A stretch of DNA of 19,723 bases from CAUZJO01 sp963580245 (GTDB lineage Bacteria; Sumerlaeota; Sumerlaeia; MVZB01): contig CAUZJO010000092.1 of the NCBI GenBank assembly GCA_963580245.1, positions 1 to 19,723 of the forward strand. Direction: 5' to 3'. The translations under genes and the position numbers were made by a program. The notes under the pieces were generated by a model that was not told the DNA's origin, searched no databases, and was given only the letters and a program-made list of their open reading frames with translations. Positions 1-8,072 of this stretch are shown piece by piece; within the stretch, counting starts at the first letter, position 1, and every line of letters begins with the position of its first letter.

Positions 1-69
1 AAACTGGACCCGCAAGGCCTCTTTTTTGCTCTCACCCATCAGATCTCTCAACTCTTGCTGCTCGAACAT
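1..69 (-). CDS. N-terminus of an unrecognised protein, cut by the window edge
   Basis: An ATG at 67-69 on the minus strand opens a frame that stays open to base 1, giving 23 residues (MFEQQELRDLMGESKKEALR and so on). An AAAGG ribosome-binding site lies about 9 bases upstream. The composition is charged and helical, like the start of a cytoplasmic protein. It is divergent from the DUF488 gene, with about 190 A+T-rich bases between them that would hold both promoters. Too little is visible to name a family, and a chance open frame cannot be excluded over 69 bases. Confidence 0.4.
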   Translation of the reverse strand, partial: MFEQQELRDLMGESKKEALRVQF

Positions 70-257
70 CGACTTCAGCCTTTATTCATCGGCCATTTGA
101 AAAATTATACCATGACTTTCTATTTCTTGAATGGGAAATATGGGGTCATATATTCTAGCCGAATTACTTGAATACAGTACCGCGACTATGTAAAATTGAA
201 TTGTCATAGGCCTCCATCGATCACCAACCACCGAACCCGGCTAGACTTCTCGAACTC

Positions 258-1132
258 ATGCGACTAAACAGACAAAAGGTGATACCGAGTTTGCTCAAGG
301 AAGCCGGTCGACCGGTCGGTCGCACCGAATTTGTGAAATGGTGCTTCCTCCTCAGCGAAGAATCCCCCTCCAAGGGCGGGACTTCACTTTACAGTTCGTT
401 CCGTATAATTACGGACCCTTCTCCTTTTGCCTTTACCGCGACATGGATGAGTTTGTTAATCTGAGCGTGGTTCGCAGAGTCTCGGAAGAGGAATGGGAAC
501 TGGAAAAGCCGGTGGACAATTCCTTCGATGCCCTGTCTCGGCAGATTCGCCAGGACATGAGAGAGATGCTTTACCGCTTTGGTAACAAGCGCCTCGATGA
601 GCTTACATCTTATGTTTACAAGTCCCACGGATGGTACACGATCTATAGTAAGAAAAGCAAACTGCAAGAACGACCCGTGGCCAAGCTAGCCGTCTATACA
701 GCGGGCTACGAAGGATTGCAGATAGAAGGCTTTCTGAATATGCTGCTGGTAAACGGAATCTCACGTATCATCGACATCCGTAACAATCCGATAGCTCGAT
801 GTTATGGCTTTCACAAGAGTACGCTCGGGCGTCTTTCCACGAAAATAAATATCGATTATTTCCACTTTCCACAACTTGGTATTCATTCCGAGCTTCGTCA
901 AAACTTGAGCACGCGAAGTGACTATCAACAATTGTTCACACGATACAAGCAAAGGATATTGAAAACGCAGACCGGACCCGTATGTCGGGCGTCGGAATTG
1001 ATGCTTGAACGGCCGAGCGTTCTGGTTTGTCGAGAGACTGATCCCTCCCTATATCATCGTAGCCGAACGGCGGAGGTAATTCGGGAAAAGACCGGATTGT
1101 CTATTGAACACTTGGCTCCTGCAGCAATATGA
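258..1132 (+). pseudogene. DUF488 family protein with N-terminal extension, broken by one frameshift
   Basis: The first frame starts at ATG 258 and runs through a helical N-terminal segment (LLKEAGRPVGRTEFVKWCFL). The conserved continuation (QFVPYNYGPFSFCLYRDMDE) lies in the next frame. Joining TAC at 390-392 to CAG at 392-394 restores one protein of about 290 residues, so one base is missing near 392. The C-terminal half is a DUF488 domain: YTAGYEG, then IIDIRNNP, the GFHKSTLGRL and HFPQLGI segments, and a late VLVCRETDP..YHRS motif where family members usually have C-x-E-x-D-x-x-x-CHR. DUF488 proteins have no firmly established reaction. The stop overlaps the next gene's start (ATGA, 1129-1132), which implies translational coupling. 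A sequencing error could explain the single indel, but the neighbour is clearly decayed, so true loss is likelier. Confidence 0.75.
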
Positions 1133-1533
1133 AAACATACGAATCAACAAAAGTTCTAATCACCGTGATGACCTATCCCCATCCCTCTGAAGGGTATAAG
1201 GAACTTATATGCACCGCGGGAATAACCGAAAACGGGGATTGGGTGCAACTTTACGCCATCGATTATCGTTACCGCCCGAGACATCAGAAGTTCAGAAAAT
1301 ATCAATTGAATTAGGTGGAACTAGCACCGAGAGGATCTGGAAATGACAAACTGAGGTAAAGCCGAGAGCCGGACCTAGATACGATCTAAATACTTGGCGA
1401 ACCCCTTTCCACAAATGACAATTGGCGTAAGTGGCGAAAAATCATCGATCGGGTGCTTCATCATACCGTCAATGATTTAAGAGAGCTATATAAAACAATC
1501 GAAGTATCACTAGGCATCGTCCGGCCTACGGGT
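1129..1533 (+). pseudogene. DUF488-partner protein, 5' part (three in-frame stops, cut by IS)
   Basis: The frame begins KVLITVMTYPHPSEGY then ELICTAGI and WVQLYAIDYRYRP, which resembles the conserved uncharacterised protein often encoded just after DUF488 genes. The frame meets TAG at 1312, TAA at 1357 and TAA at 1387. The coding pattern nevertheless continues in the same frame through VELAPRGSGND, SREPDLDTI, ILGEPLSTNDNWRKWRKIID and SLGIVRP until the IS4 element begins near 1534. Each stop is one substitution away from a Glu or Lys codon at a place where the family would be expected to have such a residue. The rest of the gene resumes on the other side of the insertion at 3022. The family identification is from memory of the pattern and has not been searched. 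Confidence 0.75.
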
Positions 1534-1550
1534 AATACTGCTCATTTAAT
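1534..1550. repeat. IS4 left terminal inverted repeat
   Basis: AATACTGCTCATTTAAT is the inverted counterpart of ATTAAGTGAGTAGTATT at 3005-3021, with two mismatches. It lies 62 bases before the transposase start. The conserved tip AATACT marks the left end of the element. Confidence 0.8.
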
Positions 1551-1612
1551 GTTTGATTTCCAGGATTTGTGCTGATATTCTTTCTCATCACGTTGAGGAA
1601 GGAGCCAAGCCG

Positions 1613-3009
1613 ATGGCGTGCACTGTTGCTGAACTGCCCAAGGGCACGCGGATCACCGATCACATCAGTCTTGGGGTGATTGCCAAGACTTTCCCGCTCC
1701 AAAGAGTCCACGCCGTATTAGATGCGCAAGGCCGAAGCAGCCGACGGCAGAGAAATCTGCCGGCCCATGTGGTTGTCTATTATTGTATTGCGCTGGCACT
1801 TTACATGCAGGTCTCGTGCAGAGAGGTCCTGCGTTGCTTGCTCGAAGGGATTCGCTGGTCGATGGGACCGGACTTCGAAATTCACGTCGCGGGCAGGGTG
1901 GGGATTTATCAGGTCCCGCATCAGAGTTGGCAGTGAACCTGTTCAGCGGCTGCATGATGAATTGGTTGTCCCGATCGCGATCAAAGCAAAGGGGAGAACG
2001 ACCAAAGGGGCATGGTATCGCAAATGGTGCCTGGTCTCGATCGATGGCAGCACGGTGGACGTCTCCGACACGGCGCGCAATGAAGCCGCCTTCGGCCGCC
2101 CCGGAACCAGCCGGGGCAACAGCGCCTTCCCGCAAATCCGATTTGTTTCGCTTGTGGAGAATAGCACGCATGTGTTGTTCGGCACGCAGCTGGGTGGCTA
2201 TCGCGAGAGTGAAATCGCGCTGGCCAAAGACGTGATCGGCTCATTGCAAAAGGAGATGTTATGCTTGGCCGATCGCAATTGGTTCGGTTTTGGCCTTTGG
2301 AAACGGGCCCAAGCGATACAGGCGGACCAATTGTGGCGCGTGAAAAAGAACTTGATCCTTCCCTGCATCAAACGCTTTCGCGATGGTTCGTATCTGAGCA
2401 AGGTTTACGCGTCGGATAAAGACCGGCGCCATGAGACAAATGGGATTGAAGTACGAGTCATTGAGTACGCTCTGGAAGGCGTGCCCGACGCCGAACCGAT
2501 TTATCGTCTGATCACGACCATCTTGGATCCAAAGCAGGCGCCCGCGAAAGAACTCGCCGCGCTGTACCATGATCGATGGGAAATCGAGACCGCGTTCGAC
2601 GAGTTCAAAACGCATCTGCGCGGAGCGAACATTGTGCTGCGCAGCAAGCGCCCCGATCTTGTGACACAGGAGTTTTACGGTTTGATGATGGCGCATTTTA
2701 CAATACGGGGACTTATGCACGAAGCGGCCTTGAAGGCCGACATCAATCCGGATCGATTATCATTCGTGCACAGCGTGCGTGTCATTCGGCGAAAGTTGCC
2801 CCAGTTCGTCCCTTTCCCCCCCTTGTCAGTGCAAAGTACTGCATGAAGCGGTTCTCGAGGAAATATTGGAAGAATAGGCAGTCTCAAGCCGTGACCGATG
2901 CAACCCACGAGGGATCAAACGAAAAATGAGCAGTTGGCCGATTCGCCCCAAGCATCACGACGCATCGGTCCGAGAGATGATCCAATACCACGTGAAGGTC
3001 CTTAATTAA
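1613..3009 (+). pseudogene. IS4 family transposase, two frameshifts and one nonsense
   Basis: A GAAGGAG site 9 bases upstream supports ATG 1613. The N-terminal part (LPKGTRITDHISLGVIAKTF through VVYYCIALALYMQVSCREVL) matches the IS4 N-terminal domain. The catalytic DDE residues appear as SIDGSTVDV, LADRNWF and the family signature YHDRWEIETAFDEFK. One extra C at 1915-1917 shifts the frame between GIYQV and RIRVGSEPVQRL. An extra C in a run of seven (2816-2822) shifts it again before LHEAVLEEILEE. A TAG at 2875 then interrupts the conserved tail (CNPRGIKRKMS), which runs to TAA 3007-3009. Rebuilt length is about 465 residues, near normal for the family. All three lesions together argue for a dead gene rather than programmed frameshifting. 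Confidence 0.85.
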
Positions 3010-3021
3010 GTGAGTAGTATT
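3005..3021. repeat. IS4 right terminal inverted repeat
   Basis: ATTAAGTGAGTAGTATT pairs with the left repeat and overlaps the transposase stop region (restored stop TAA 3007-3009). This tight packing of stop codon and right end is common in compact insertion sequences. Confidence 0.8.
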
Positions 3022-3430
3022 GGGCCTAGGAGGGTAATTGACATAGAAGTTAAAGAAACAAGCAGGGACTGGAAGCCCAATTGGGCCGCGATCTTTGAGC
3101 AGACCCTATTATTCGAGCCCCAGGTTAAATCCCTGCGTAAGCTTCCCTATGAATTCCGTTGCGTATTTGAATATGAAGATTCGAAGAAACCGCATAGAAC
3201 AATGATAGAAGACTGGGAATTGGGAGTGCTTTTTCTGAAGGAGACCGAAAGGCTTGGATCTGAGAAGGATGCCATTGAAAGCGTCAAGAATACATTTCTC
3301 AATAGGATTTTCCGAAAGGATAAGGATACCCACTTTTTCATGGGAACTTGTTTTCCGCGTAATACCATGGGTGGTCGTTGGGGAATTTTATCCGCCGCGT
3401 ATCGAAGTTGAACAACCAGAACTGTTTTGA
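3022..3430 (+). pseudogene. DUF488-partner protein, 3' part after the IS (one frameshift)
   Basis: The frame resumes with PRRVIDIEVKETSRDWKPNW, then LFEPQVKSLRKLPYEFRCVF and MIEDWELGVLFLK. This picks up where SLGIVRP stops before the insertion, and the MIEDWE block is characteristic of this protein family as I know it. The frame then reaches CFPRNT and derails. Reading from TGG at 3368 instead gives WVVVGEFYPPRIEVEQPELF and a TGA at 3428-3430, a much better C-terminus, so one extra base lies near 3367. The apparent GTG start at 3010 lies inside the IS inverted repeat and is not a real gene start. The rebuilt gene would encode about 270 residues. Its function is unknown. Confidence 0.75.
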
Positions 3431-3471
3431 GGAGACGGCTAATCGAATGATGGAACCGCCGTGCACCTTCT

Positions 3472-4722
3472 TCAAAGATTGATCTTCAGGAATCGCCGGA
3501 AATTCCCCCCAAACAACGCGGCCACGTCCCGTTTGATCTCGGCCTCGGTGGCCTGCCAGCCGCAGGCGGCCATCGCTTCGTAGCGATCGGTCAGGATGGG
3601 GATCACGATGCGTTTGAAGTGGTCCCACTTGTAGAGGAGTTGGTCCAGGACGCGGGCGTCGGAGTGTTGGGGGACGAAGGCGAGGCCCAGCATCTCGGTT
3701 CGCATGCGCGTAAGCTCGTCGATCAGGACCGGGTTGTTCATGAACCACCAGCAGCCGAAGACGAGCAGGTTGCGGAACTTGCGCGCCAGGACGACCAGTT
3801 CGTGCTGGTTCTCGCGCGCGAGCACGGTCGCCATGAATTTGGTGCGTGGGTGGTGGGCGAGCAGGTATTCGAGTGCCCGTAGGTCGCATTTGCCGACGGC
3901 GTCCCCCGCCAGTTGAAGCCCCCGATTGACCCGTTTCTTCACCCCCAGCATCAGCGAGAACGGCCGGTCCAACTCGCGGCAGACCGGCAGGATGCAATGC
4001 TCGACGATCAAGCCGCGCGGGGACTGGTCGGGCAGCATGAAGTCGGGCGGCAGCGAGACGGCCATGTAGAGGGCGTCGATCCGCCGCACCCAGTCCTCCA
4101 GGAAACGCCGCACCTCGGCCCGCGTTTTCAGGCCCAGCCCCTCCTCGACGTCGTAGCCCCAGCCCCTGAGCTGGCGGCAGGCGTCGGGCCAGCTCATGAG
4201 CAAGGGGTCTAGCCGCAGCGCTGCGCGGAAACGCGGATCGGCCTCATGGCCGTCGAGCCACACGGCCCGTTCGCTCGGGTCGAAGGGGTCGTTGGTCATC
4301 ACGACCTCCTTGACGCGGGCGGCCTCGAAGACGCGGGCGACGTATTGCTTGGTGGTTAGCCCGGCGAAGAACTCGCGAAAAGCCTCCAGGTCGCGCGAGG
4401 CGACGTCCAGGCCCAGGAGTTTCTGGGTCCGCAGCACGCCCACGCAGGCCTCGCTGATCGGCGAGCGGTCGAGGAACAGCGTCTTCCAGATTAGGTCGGC
4501 TTGGTCGCGTTTGGGCATCGCCCAGAACCGGTCGTAGGGCATCTCGATCCAGCGGAAGGCCTCGGCCACCAGGTAATGAAAGACAAGCTGCTCGTCGATC
4601 CCCCACAGCAGCAGGTCGCCGAAACCGGGCGGGTAGAGATGGGTATGGACGTCGGTGATCTCAGCGTTTTCGACCGCCTGGGTTACTATTGCTCGGGTAT
4701 CGCCGACCTGCGCTTTTCCCAT
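3472..4722 (-). CDS. Glucuronate isomerase-like amidohydrolase superfamily protein
   Basis: The protein opens with a metal-binding ITDVHTHLYPPGFGDLLLWG segment, the HxH motif of the amidohydrolase barrel in the context seen in uronate isomerases. Later blocks also fit: VVMTNDPFD, IVEHCILPV, FMATVLARENQHE, the aromatic FGCWWFMNNP, and a late HSDAR that would hold the last metal-site aspartate. UxaC-type enzymes interconvert uronates and keto-uronates in the cytoplasm. This divergent member may act on another substrate. ATG 4722 is taken as the start (416 residues). An upstream TTG at 4806, with GAGGG before it, would add 28 residues without recognisable motifs. No other sugar-acid genes are nearby, so the substrate is open. 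Confidence 0.65.
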   Translation of the reverse strand: MGKAQVGDTRAIVTQAVENAEITDVHTHLYPPGFGDLLLWGIDEQLVFHYLVAEAFRWIEMPYDRFWAMPKRDQADLIWKTLFLDRSPISEACVGVLRTQKLLGLDVASRDLEAFREFFAGLTTKQYVARVFEAARVKEVVMTNDPFDPSERAVWLDGHEADPRFRAALRLDPLLMSWPDACRQLRGWGYDVEEGLGLKTRAEVRRFLEDWVRRIDALYMAVSLPPDFMLPDQSPRGLIVEHCILPVCRELDRPFSLMLGVKKRVNRGLQLAGDAVGKCDLRALEYLLAHHPRTKFMATVLARENQHELVVLARKFRNLLVFGCWWFMNNPVLIDELTRMRTEMLGLAFVPQHSDARVLDQLLYKWDHFKRIVIPILTDRYEAMAACGWQATEAEIKRDVAALFGGNFRRFLKINL

Positions 4723-4940
4723 GGTGGAGGATTCCCCAGGTTTGGTCTTCAAATCGAGCGAATCGCCTTCAGCGCCTTCCGAATGGCGCGCGGGGTCTAC
4801 ACTCAACCGAAATTACCCTCGGAGCGGACTCGACGCGCCGCGGATTCGTACTCGGACCGGATATAATCGGCACCCCACCTCCGTGCGTTCTTGAGAATGC
4901 GTTGGTCCCTTTGCGCGGGGAGCGCCGTTTGCGTCATCGG

Positions 4941-5492
4941 TCAGGTTGGCATGACTTTCATATATCCGGCGATCAACACGACGGCGACGGCCAGGGCGAC
5001 CAGCAATCCCAACCACGTCGCCGCCTTGCTGCGGAAGCCCTCTGACCAGCCCTTGGACGAAGTCAGGGCGATCGCAAAGAAGAAGACGACGAGCGCCAGG
5101 ATGAATTTGACTCCGAAAAGGGCGTGATAGAGCCCATTGTCCGGATGCTGATGCCGCGTGACGGCCATGTAGTTATAAAACCCGCTGATTAAGAAAAGGA
5201 GGATGGAGGGGTGGACAATTAGACGCCAGCGTTTGATGACGGCCGCGCGCAGTTTTCCGTGCGACTCGTCATCGAGTGCCCCCGCAGCGGCGGGCATCAA
5301 CACGAATCGCATAAAAATCGCCCCCCCCACGGCCATGATGGCTGGCAGGACGTGCAGCCAGCGCATGATCAGCGCCATGGGCGAGGTTGCCCCCGTCGGC
5401 GCGGAGACCTCCTGGGCCCAGGCTCCACTGGCCCCCACGACGACCATCAGGACGACCCACATCACTGGCTTTGGTGAAATACAGATCCTCAT
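4941..5492 (-). CDS. CopD-like integral membrane protein with signal peptide
   Basis: An N-terminal hydrophobic segment ending GASGAWA-Q looks like a cleaved signal peptide. About four membrane helices follow: WLHVLPAIMAVGGAIFMRFV, LIVHPSILLFLISGFYNYM, FGVKFILALVVFFFAIAL and WLGLLVALAVAVVLIAGYM. The RWLHVLPAIMAVGGAIF block and histidines near the membrane edges recall the CopD/HemJ-like superfamily, whose members include copper-resistance and haem-related proteins. ATG 5492 is preferred over the TTG two codons earlier because AAGGAG lies 7 bases upstream of it. Length is 183 residues. The product is expected in the cytoplasmic membrane. Whether it handles copper, haem or something else cannot be told from sequence, though the cytochrome remnant upstream hints at a respiratory or redox setting. 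Confidence 0.55.
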   Translation of the reverse strand: MRICISPKPVMWVVLMVVVGASGAWAQEVSAPTGATSPMALIMRWLHVLPAIMAVGGAIFMRFVLMPAAAGALDDESHGKLRAAVIKRWRLIVHPSILLFLISGFYNYMAVTRHQHPDNGLYHALFGVKFILALVVFFFAIALTSSKGWSEGFRSKAATWLGLLVALAVAVVLIAGYMKVMPT

Positions 5493-5595
5493 CCTCAAGC
5501 TCCTTGCATAAAGTTCGCCATGCCAATCCCGCTCGGAGAAGTCATATCATTACGGAGCGCAAAGCGAAATAGGAAACGAGAAATGAGATCGGGGA

Positions 5596-6238
5596 TTACT
5601 CGTAGGTCGACCAATCCGCCCTGGCGGTGTTGGCGCCGTGGGCGCCGATCCATTCGCGGATGAGCTCGACGGCCTCGTCATCGACGCGTTCGCTCGCCAG
5701 GGGCGGCATGCGGTGCGCGCCCAGGTCGCTCATCCGCGCGGGAATCACCGAGCGGTCGGGATCGCCCGGCGCGAACAGGCGCGAATCGTCGATCCCCAGC
5801 GTCTCGCCGCTTGGGGGCGCGTCGAGGATGCCTCGGTCCTCGAACGCAACGCCCCAGCGAAAATCGATGCCGGAGACGGTCGGGCCGAGCGGCCGGTGAC
5901 ACATCGAGCAATTGGCATGCAGATAGGCCTGCGCCCGCTCCGCCACCGGTAAAATGACCCATCGAAAGCATCCAGGCGCGCTGGGCAGCTCCCTCGGCGG
6001 CGCGGGCAGCGGGTCCGCGAACAGGCCGATGTGTTCAAGCGTCCGCAACTGCTTGTCGCTCGTCAGGGGGGCCGTTCCCGCCGACGAAGGGGTTGTCGGG
6101 CGGGATGACGTAATTCATGACCGCGGGGTTCTGGGGCGGCGTATCGACATCAATGCGCGCGATGGCGCCCAGCAGATTGGTCGTGTCCTGCGCCGGGTGA
6201 TCGAAGACCGCACCGCCGCCCCCGCTCGGCCCCCCGAA
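5596..6238 (-). pseudogene. Collapsed PQQ sugar dehydrogenase-cytochrome c fusion gene
   Basis: Two fragments lie in different frames. The 5' piece (about 6238-6073) reads AQDTTNLLGAIARIDVD, then NYVIPPDNPFVGG, a short internal part of a glucose/sorbosone-type PQQ dehydrogenase propeller. The 3' piece (about 6072-5596) reads SDKQLRTLEHIGLF, then ANCSMCHRP with a CxxCH haem site, and MPPLASERVDDEAVELIREW, the C-terminal module of the diheme-cytochrome-like proteins often fused after such dehydrogenases. Most of the propeller and everything before it is gone, and the frames meet near a run of six G at 6066-6071. Order and strand match the intact fusion, so this looks like a large internal deletion. 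The intact protein would be periplasmic, but no signal peptide remains. Confidence 0.65.
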
Positions 6239-6712
6239 TCCCTCGAATGAGACCCGAAAAAAGATTTGACATCCCCCAGAACCAGACCTATACTTTCTCC
6301 TGTTTCCATAGGTGTTTGTGGGACTGGACTGGACCTTTGCACTGATGCCTAAGTGACCGCGCGGCCCACCGATGTGGTGGTGCGTCGCTGGCGTACTCGA
6401 TAGGAGGTGCTGAACTGGAAGCACCGACCAAACCCAATGGCCTTTAAGACGGAGGCAAAGAGTGCCCGTCGCGGTTCATCCAGTGTCGGTGATTTCATCG
6501 CGGAAGATTGAATTTATTAATCTTGGGTGTGCCTCTGTGGCTTGGCGGGTGAACTTCGGACCGCTGATCGAGAAACAAGAATTACCGATCAATCCGGCGG
6601 CCAGAAAGAGCAGGGCCCCACCTTAAGAACACAAGCAACTGTTGTAAGCGTTTCATTCTCCCCATACTCTTTTATAGAGGGGGACAAGTAAGCAAATAGA
6701 GGAGACGAGATC
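6239..6712. other. Gene-poor stretch before the secreted paralogue
   Basis: No convincing gene is seen on either strand. The minus-strand open frame that runs back from the PQQ fragment to about 6424 shows no family pattern. The 3' end probably holds the promoter for the next gene. TTGTAA (6642-6647) and CATACT (6663-6668) are 15 bases apart, a weak match. GAGGAG lies 8 bases before ATG 6713. A phrase around 6525-6553 (CCTCTGTGGCTTGGCGGGTG) resembles low-information intergenic sequence and encodes nothing recognisable. Confidence 0.4.
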
Positions 6713-7702
6713 ATGAGAAAGTTGGTTGGTGTAAGTTTAATTGTGTGTCTGCTGTCCATGAACGCGGGTGCTACAGGACCCTTGTTTCATGAGGATTTTG
6801 ATGCCTTGGGCCAAATGCACGGCGAATTCGGGTTGGATATGTCTCCCGACTTCATTCCGGGACTTGACGATTCCACATTGACCCCCGGTCTGCGGCCGGC
6901 CGTTTGCGATCCCGTAGCGGATGGTTGCGCCGGCGCCGTGACGCGTTTGGTCGATTTGGGGGGCGGCGATTGGGCCTTGTGGACTGAGAATTGGGCCTTC
7001 GGCGCGGCCGCCACCCGAAGCTTTAACGGCATCCGTGGCACCGAGGCCTTTGCCCGCGGGGACAACCTTACCTGCACCTTCCGGGTGTTCGGCGATAAGT
7101 GCGTGCCCCTGGGCGGAGAAGCCTTTCCTGCGGCCAATGGTCCTTTCGGCCCCTGGCACTTGAATGCGGGCGTGGCGGATTGGGAGACCCTTTCCCGCGA
7201 TGACGGATCCCTGGAACGAGACATGGAGCTTGGCATGACGTTCTGGTCGGGCTGGAAGCACCACTTTGAAGAGAACGGTACGGTGGGGGGCGATCTTGAT
7301 GCCAGCGGCCCGCTGCTTGCGGGTCCTGCGGACGGATATCGCGCTGTTGCCATCGGCAGGCCCCTGCCTTGCACGGCGCCGAATTCTGATTGGGCCGCGC
7401 AAAAAGCGAGCGGGCATTACTGGTACCGGGCCACCCTGGGCAACTCCACGGGTGGGACCGTCCAGACCTCCACCGATTGGGACCCGGTGGGTGATCCGTT
7501 CGGCGGAACGTGGACCACGGTTATCGACGACTCGCTCAATCCCATCGACACCCGCGGGATGCCGGCGGGAGGGGCGATCGGGAGCGCAGCCAATGTTTAC
7601 CTTGGGTTCGGCGCTTTCAAGCACACGATGATCGATGACATCTACGTGACCAACGATAGCTCCCCGGTTCCCGCTGAGCTGAGCGAGTTCTTGGTGGAAT
7701 AG
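6713..7702 (+). CDS. Secreted protein with one copy of an unrecognised ~300-residue domain
   Basis: GAGGAG lies 8 bases before the ATG. A signal peptide (MRKLVGVSLIVCLLSMNAGA) is followed by a single domain, residues about 22-318. The domain opens LFHEDFDALG..GEFGLD, has CAGAVTRLVDLGGGDWALW with a nearby second cysteine, then NGIRG, FRVFGD, GPFGPWH, ERDMELG..FWSGWKHHFEENG, and ends DTRGMPAG..IGSAANVYLGFGAFKHTMIDDIYV. The same domain occurs twice in the next gene. The ENFD-type opening and the final DDI-x-V strand suggest a jelly-roll or concanavalin-like sandwich, as in carbohydrate-binding modules, but this is inference from strand pattern. I do not recognise the family. It ends with a short acidic tail (ELSEFLVE) and no visible anchor. 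A strong terminator follows, so it is probably its own transcription unit. Confidence 0.75.
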   Translation: MRKLVGVSLIVCLLSMNAGATGPLFHEDFDALGQMHGEFGLDMSPDFIPGLDDSTLTPGLRPAVCDPVADGCAGAVTRLVDLGGGDWALWTENWAFGAAATRSFNGIRGTEAFARGDNLTCTFRVFGDKCVPLGGEAFPAANGPFGPWHLNAGVADWETLSRDDGSLERDMELGMTFWSGWKHHFEENGTVGGDLDASGPLLAGPADGYRAVAIGRPLPCTAPNSDWAAQKASGHYWYRATLGNSTGGTVQTSTDWDPVGDPFGGTWTTVIDDSLNPIDTRGMPAGGAIGSAANVYLGFGAFKHTMIDDIYVTNDSSPVPAELSEFLVE

Positions 7703-7743
7703 TCGAGTCCGTTTCGGATCGACTCATTACGTTTGATTGATAA

Positions 7744-7792
7744 GGTTCCGGCCGTCGGCCTCGCGTCGGCGGCCGGAACCCACTTTTGTTTT
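7744..7792 (+). terminator. Intrinsic terminator after the one-domain secreted gene
   Basis: GGTTCCGGCCG (7744-7754) pairs perfectly with CGGCCGGAACC (7770-7780) around a 15-base G+C-rich loop. TTTTGTTTT follows at 7784-7792. It lies about 40 bases after the stop codon. Confidence 0.8.
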
Positions 7793-7924
7793 GACGCACT
7801 CTGAACCAGAAAAGGAGGGACTATAGTTTCCGCCGATAAGGATTATGACGCACATTCTTAATATTAAAATCTGGTATTGCAAACCTGGGCAACTTTCTAA
7901 AGCAACGAGGGTGACTTCAGAACC

Positions 7925-8066
7925 GGCGGCGCGACCGTTCGGTCTCTAACCTCGATCCGAGGTTTCCGCGCACCGTGTGTTGGGGCGGAGGACTCCGTCG
8001 GTTGATGACCGAAGCAGCGGCCGCTCAAGCAACGCAAGGCCCGCTAGATGTAACAGAAAGAGATTT
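7925..8066 (+). promoter_or_regulatory. Candidate structured 5' leader of the two-domain secreted gene
   Basis: The 370-base gap between the two secreted genes has no convincing CDS. Its second half folds on inspection. GCGC 7929-7932 pairs with GCGC 7968-7971 and encloses two hairpins, GACC-GTTC-GGTC (7933-7944) and AACCTCG-ATC-CGAGGTT (7948-7964), forming a three-way junction. Further short hairpins follow (CGGA-GGAC-TCCG near 7985-7996, CGGT-TGATG-ACCG near 7999-8011). I could not match it to a known riboswitch. An unrelated AAGGAGGG at about 7811-7819 has no good start codon after it. The gene itself has only a weak AGAAAGAG site before ATG 8073. Confidence 0.3.
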
Positions 8067-8072
8067 TGAATC

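Larger units (their letters stand above)
1534..3021. mobile_element. IS4-family insertion sequence, degenerate
   Basis: The element carries one transposase gene and imperfect terminal inverted repeats at 1534-1550 and 3005-3021, matching in 15 of 17 positions. It is about 1.49 kb, a normal size for the family. It sits inside a single gene whose reading continues on both sides. The flanks share GGCCTA (1523-1528 and 3023-3028) within a possible 10-base target duplication that has drifted (7 of 10 match). The exact tips could be off by a few bases, because G-rich sequence follows both repeats. With a broken transposase it cannot move by itself. Confidence 0.85.

Noticed and set aside
1900..1930. 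Programmed frameshifting in the IS4 transposase
   Set aside because: The family normally uses a single frame, there is no classic slippery A-run, and a second frameshift and a stop make decay simpler.
3010..3411. Stand-alone 133-residue protein starting at GTG 3010
   Set aside because: Its start lies inside the IS terminal repeat, and its content continues the gene broken at 1533.
7861..8060. Known riboswitch (cyclic di-GMP, glycine, cobalamin or TPP class)
   Set aside because: Short stretches such as GCAAACC or ACCGAAG recall some consensus pieces, but the conserved cores and order of helices are missing.
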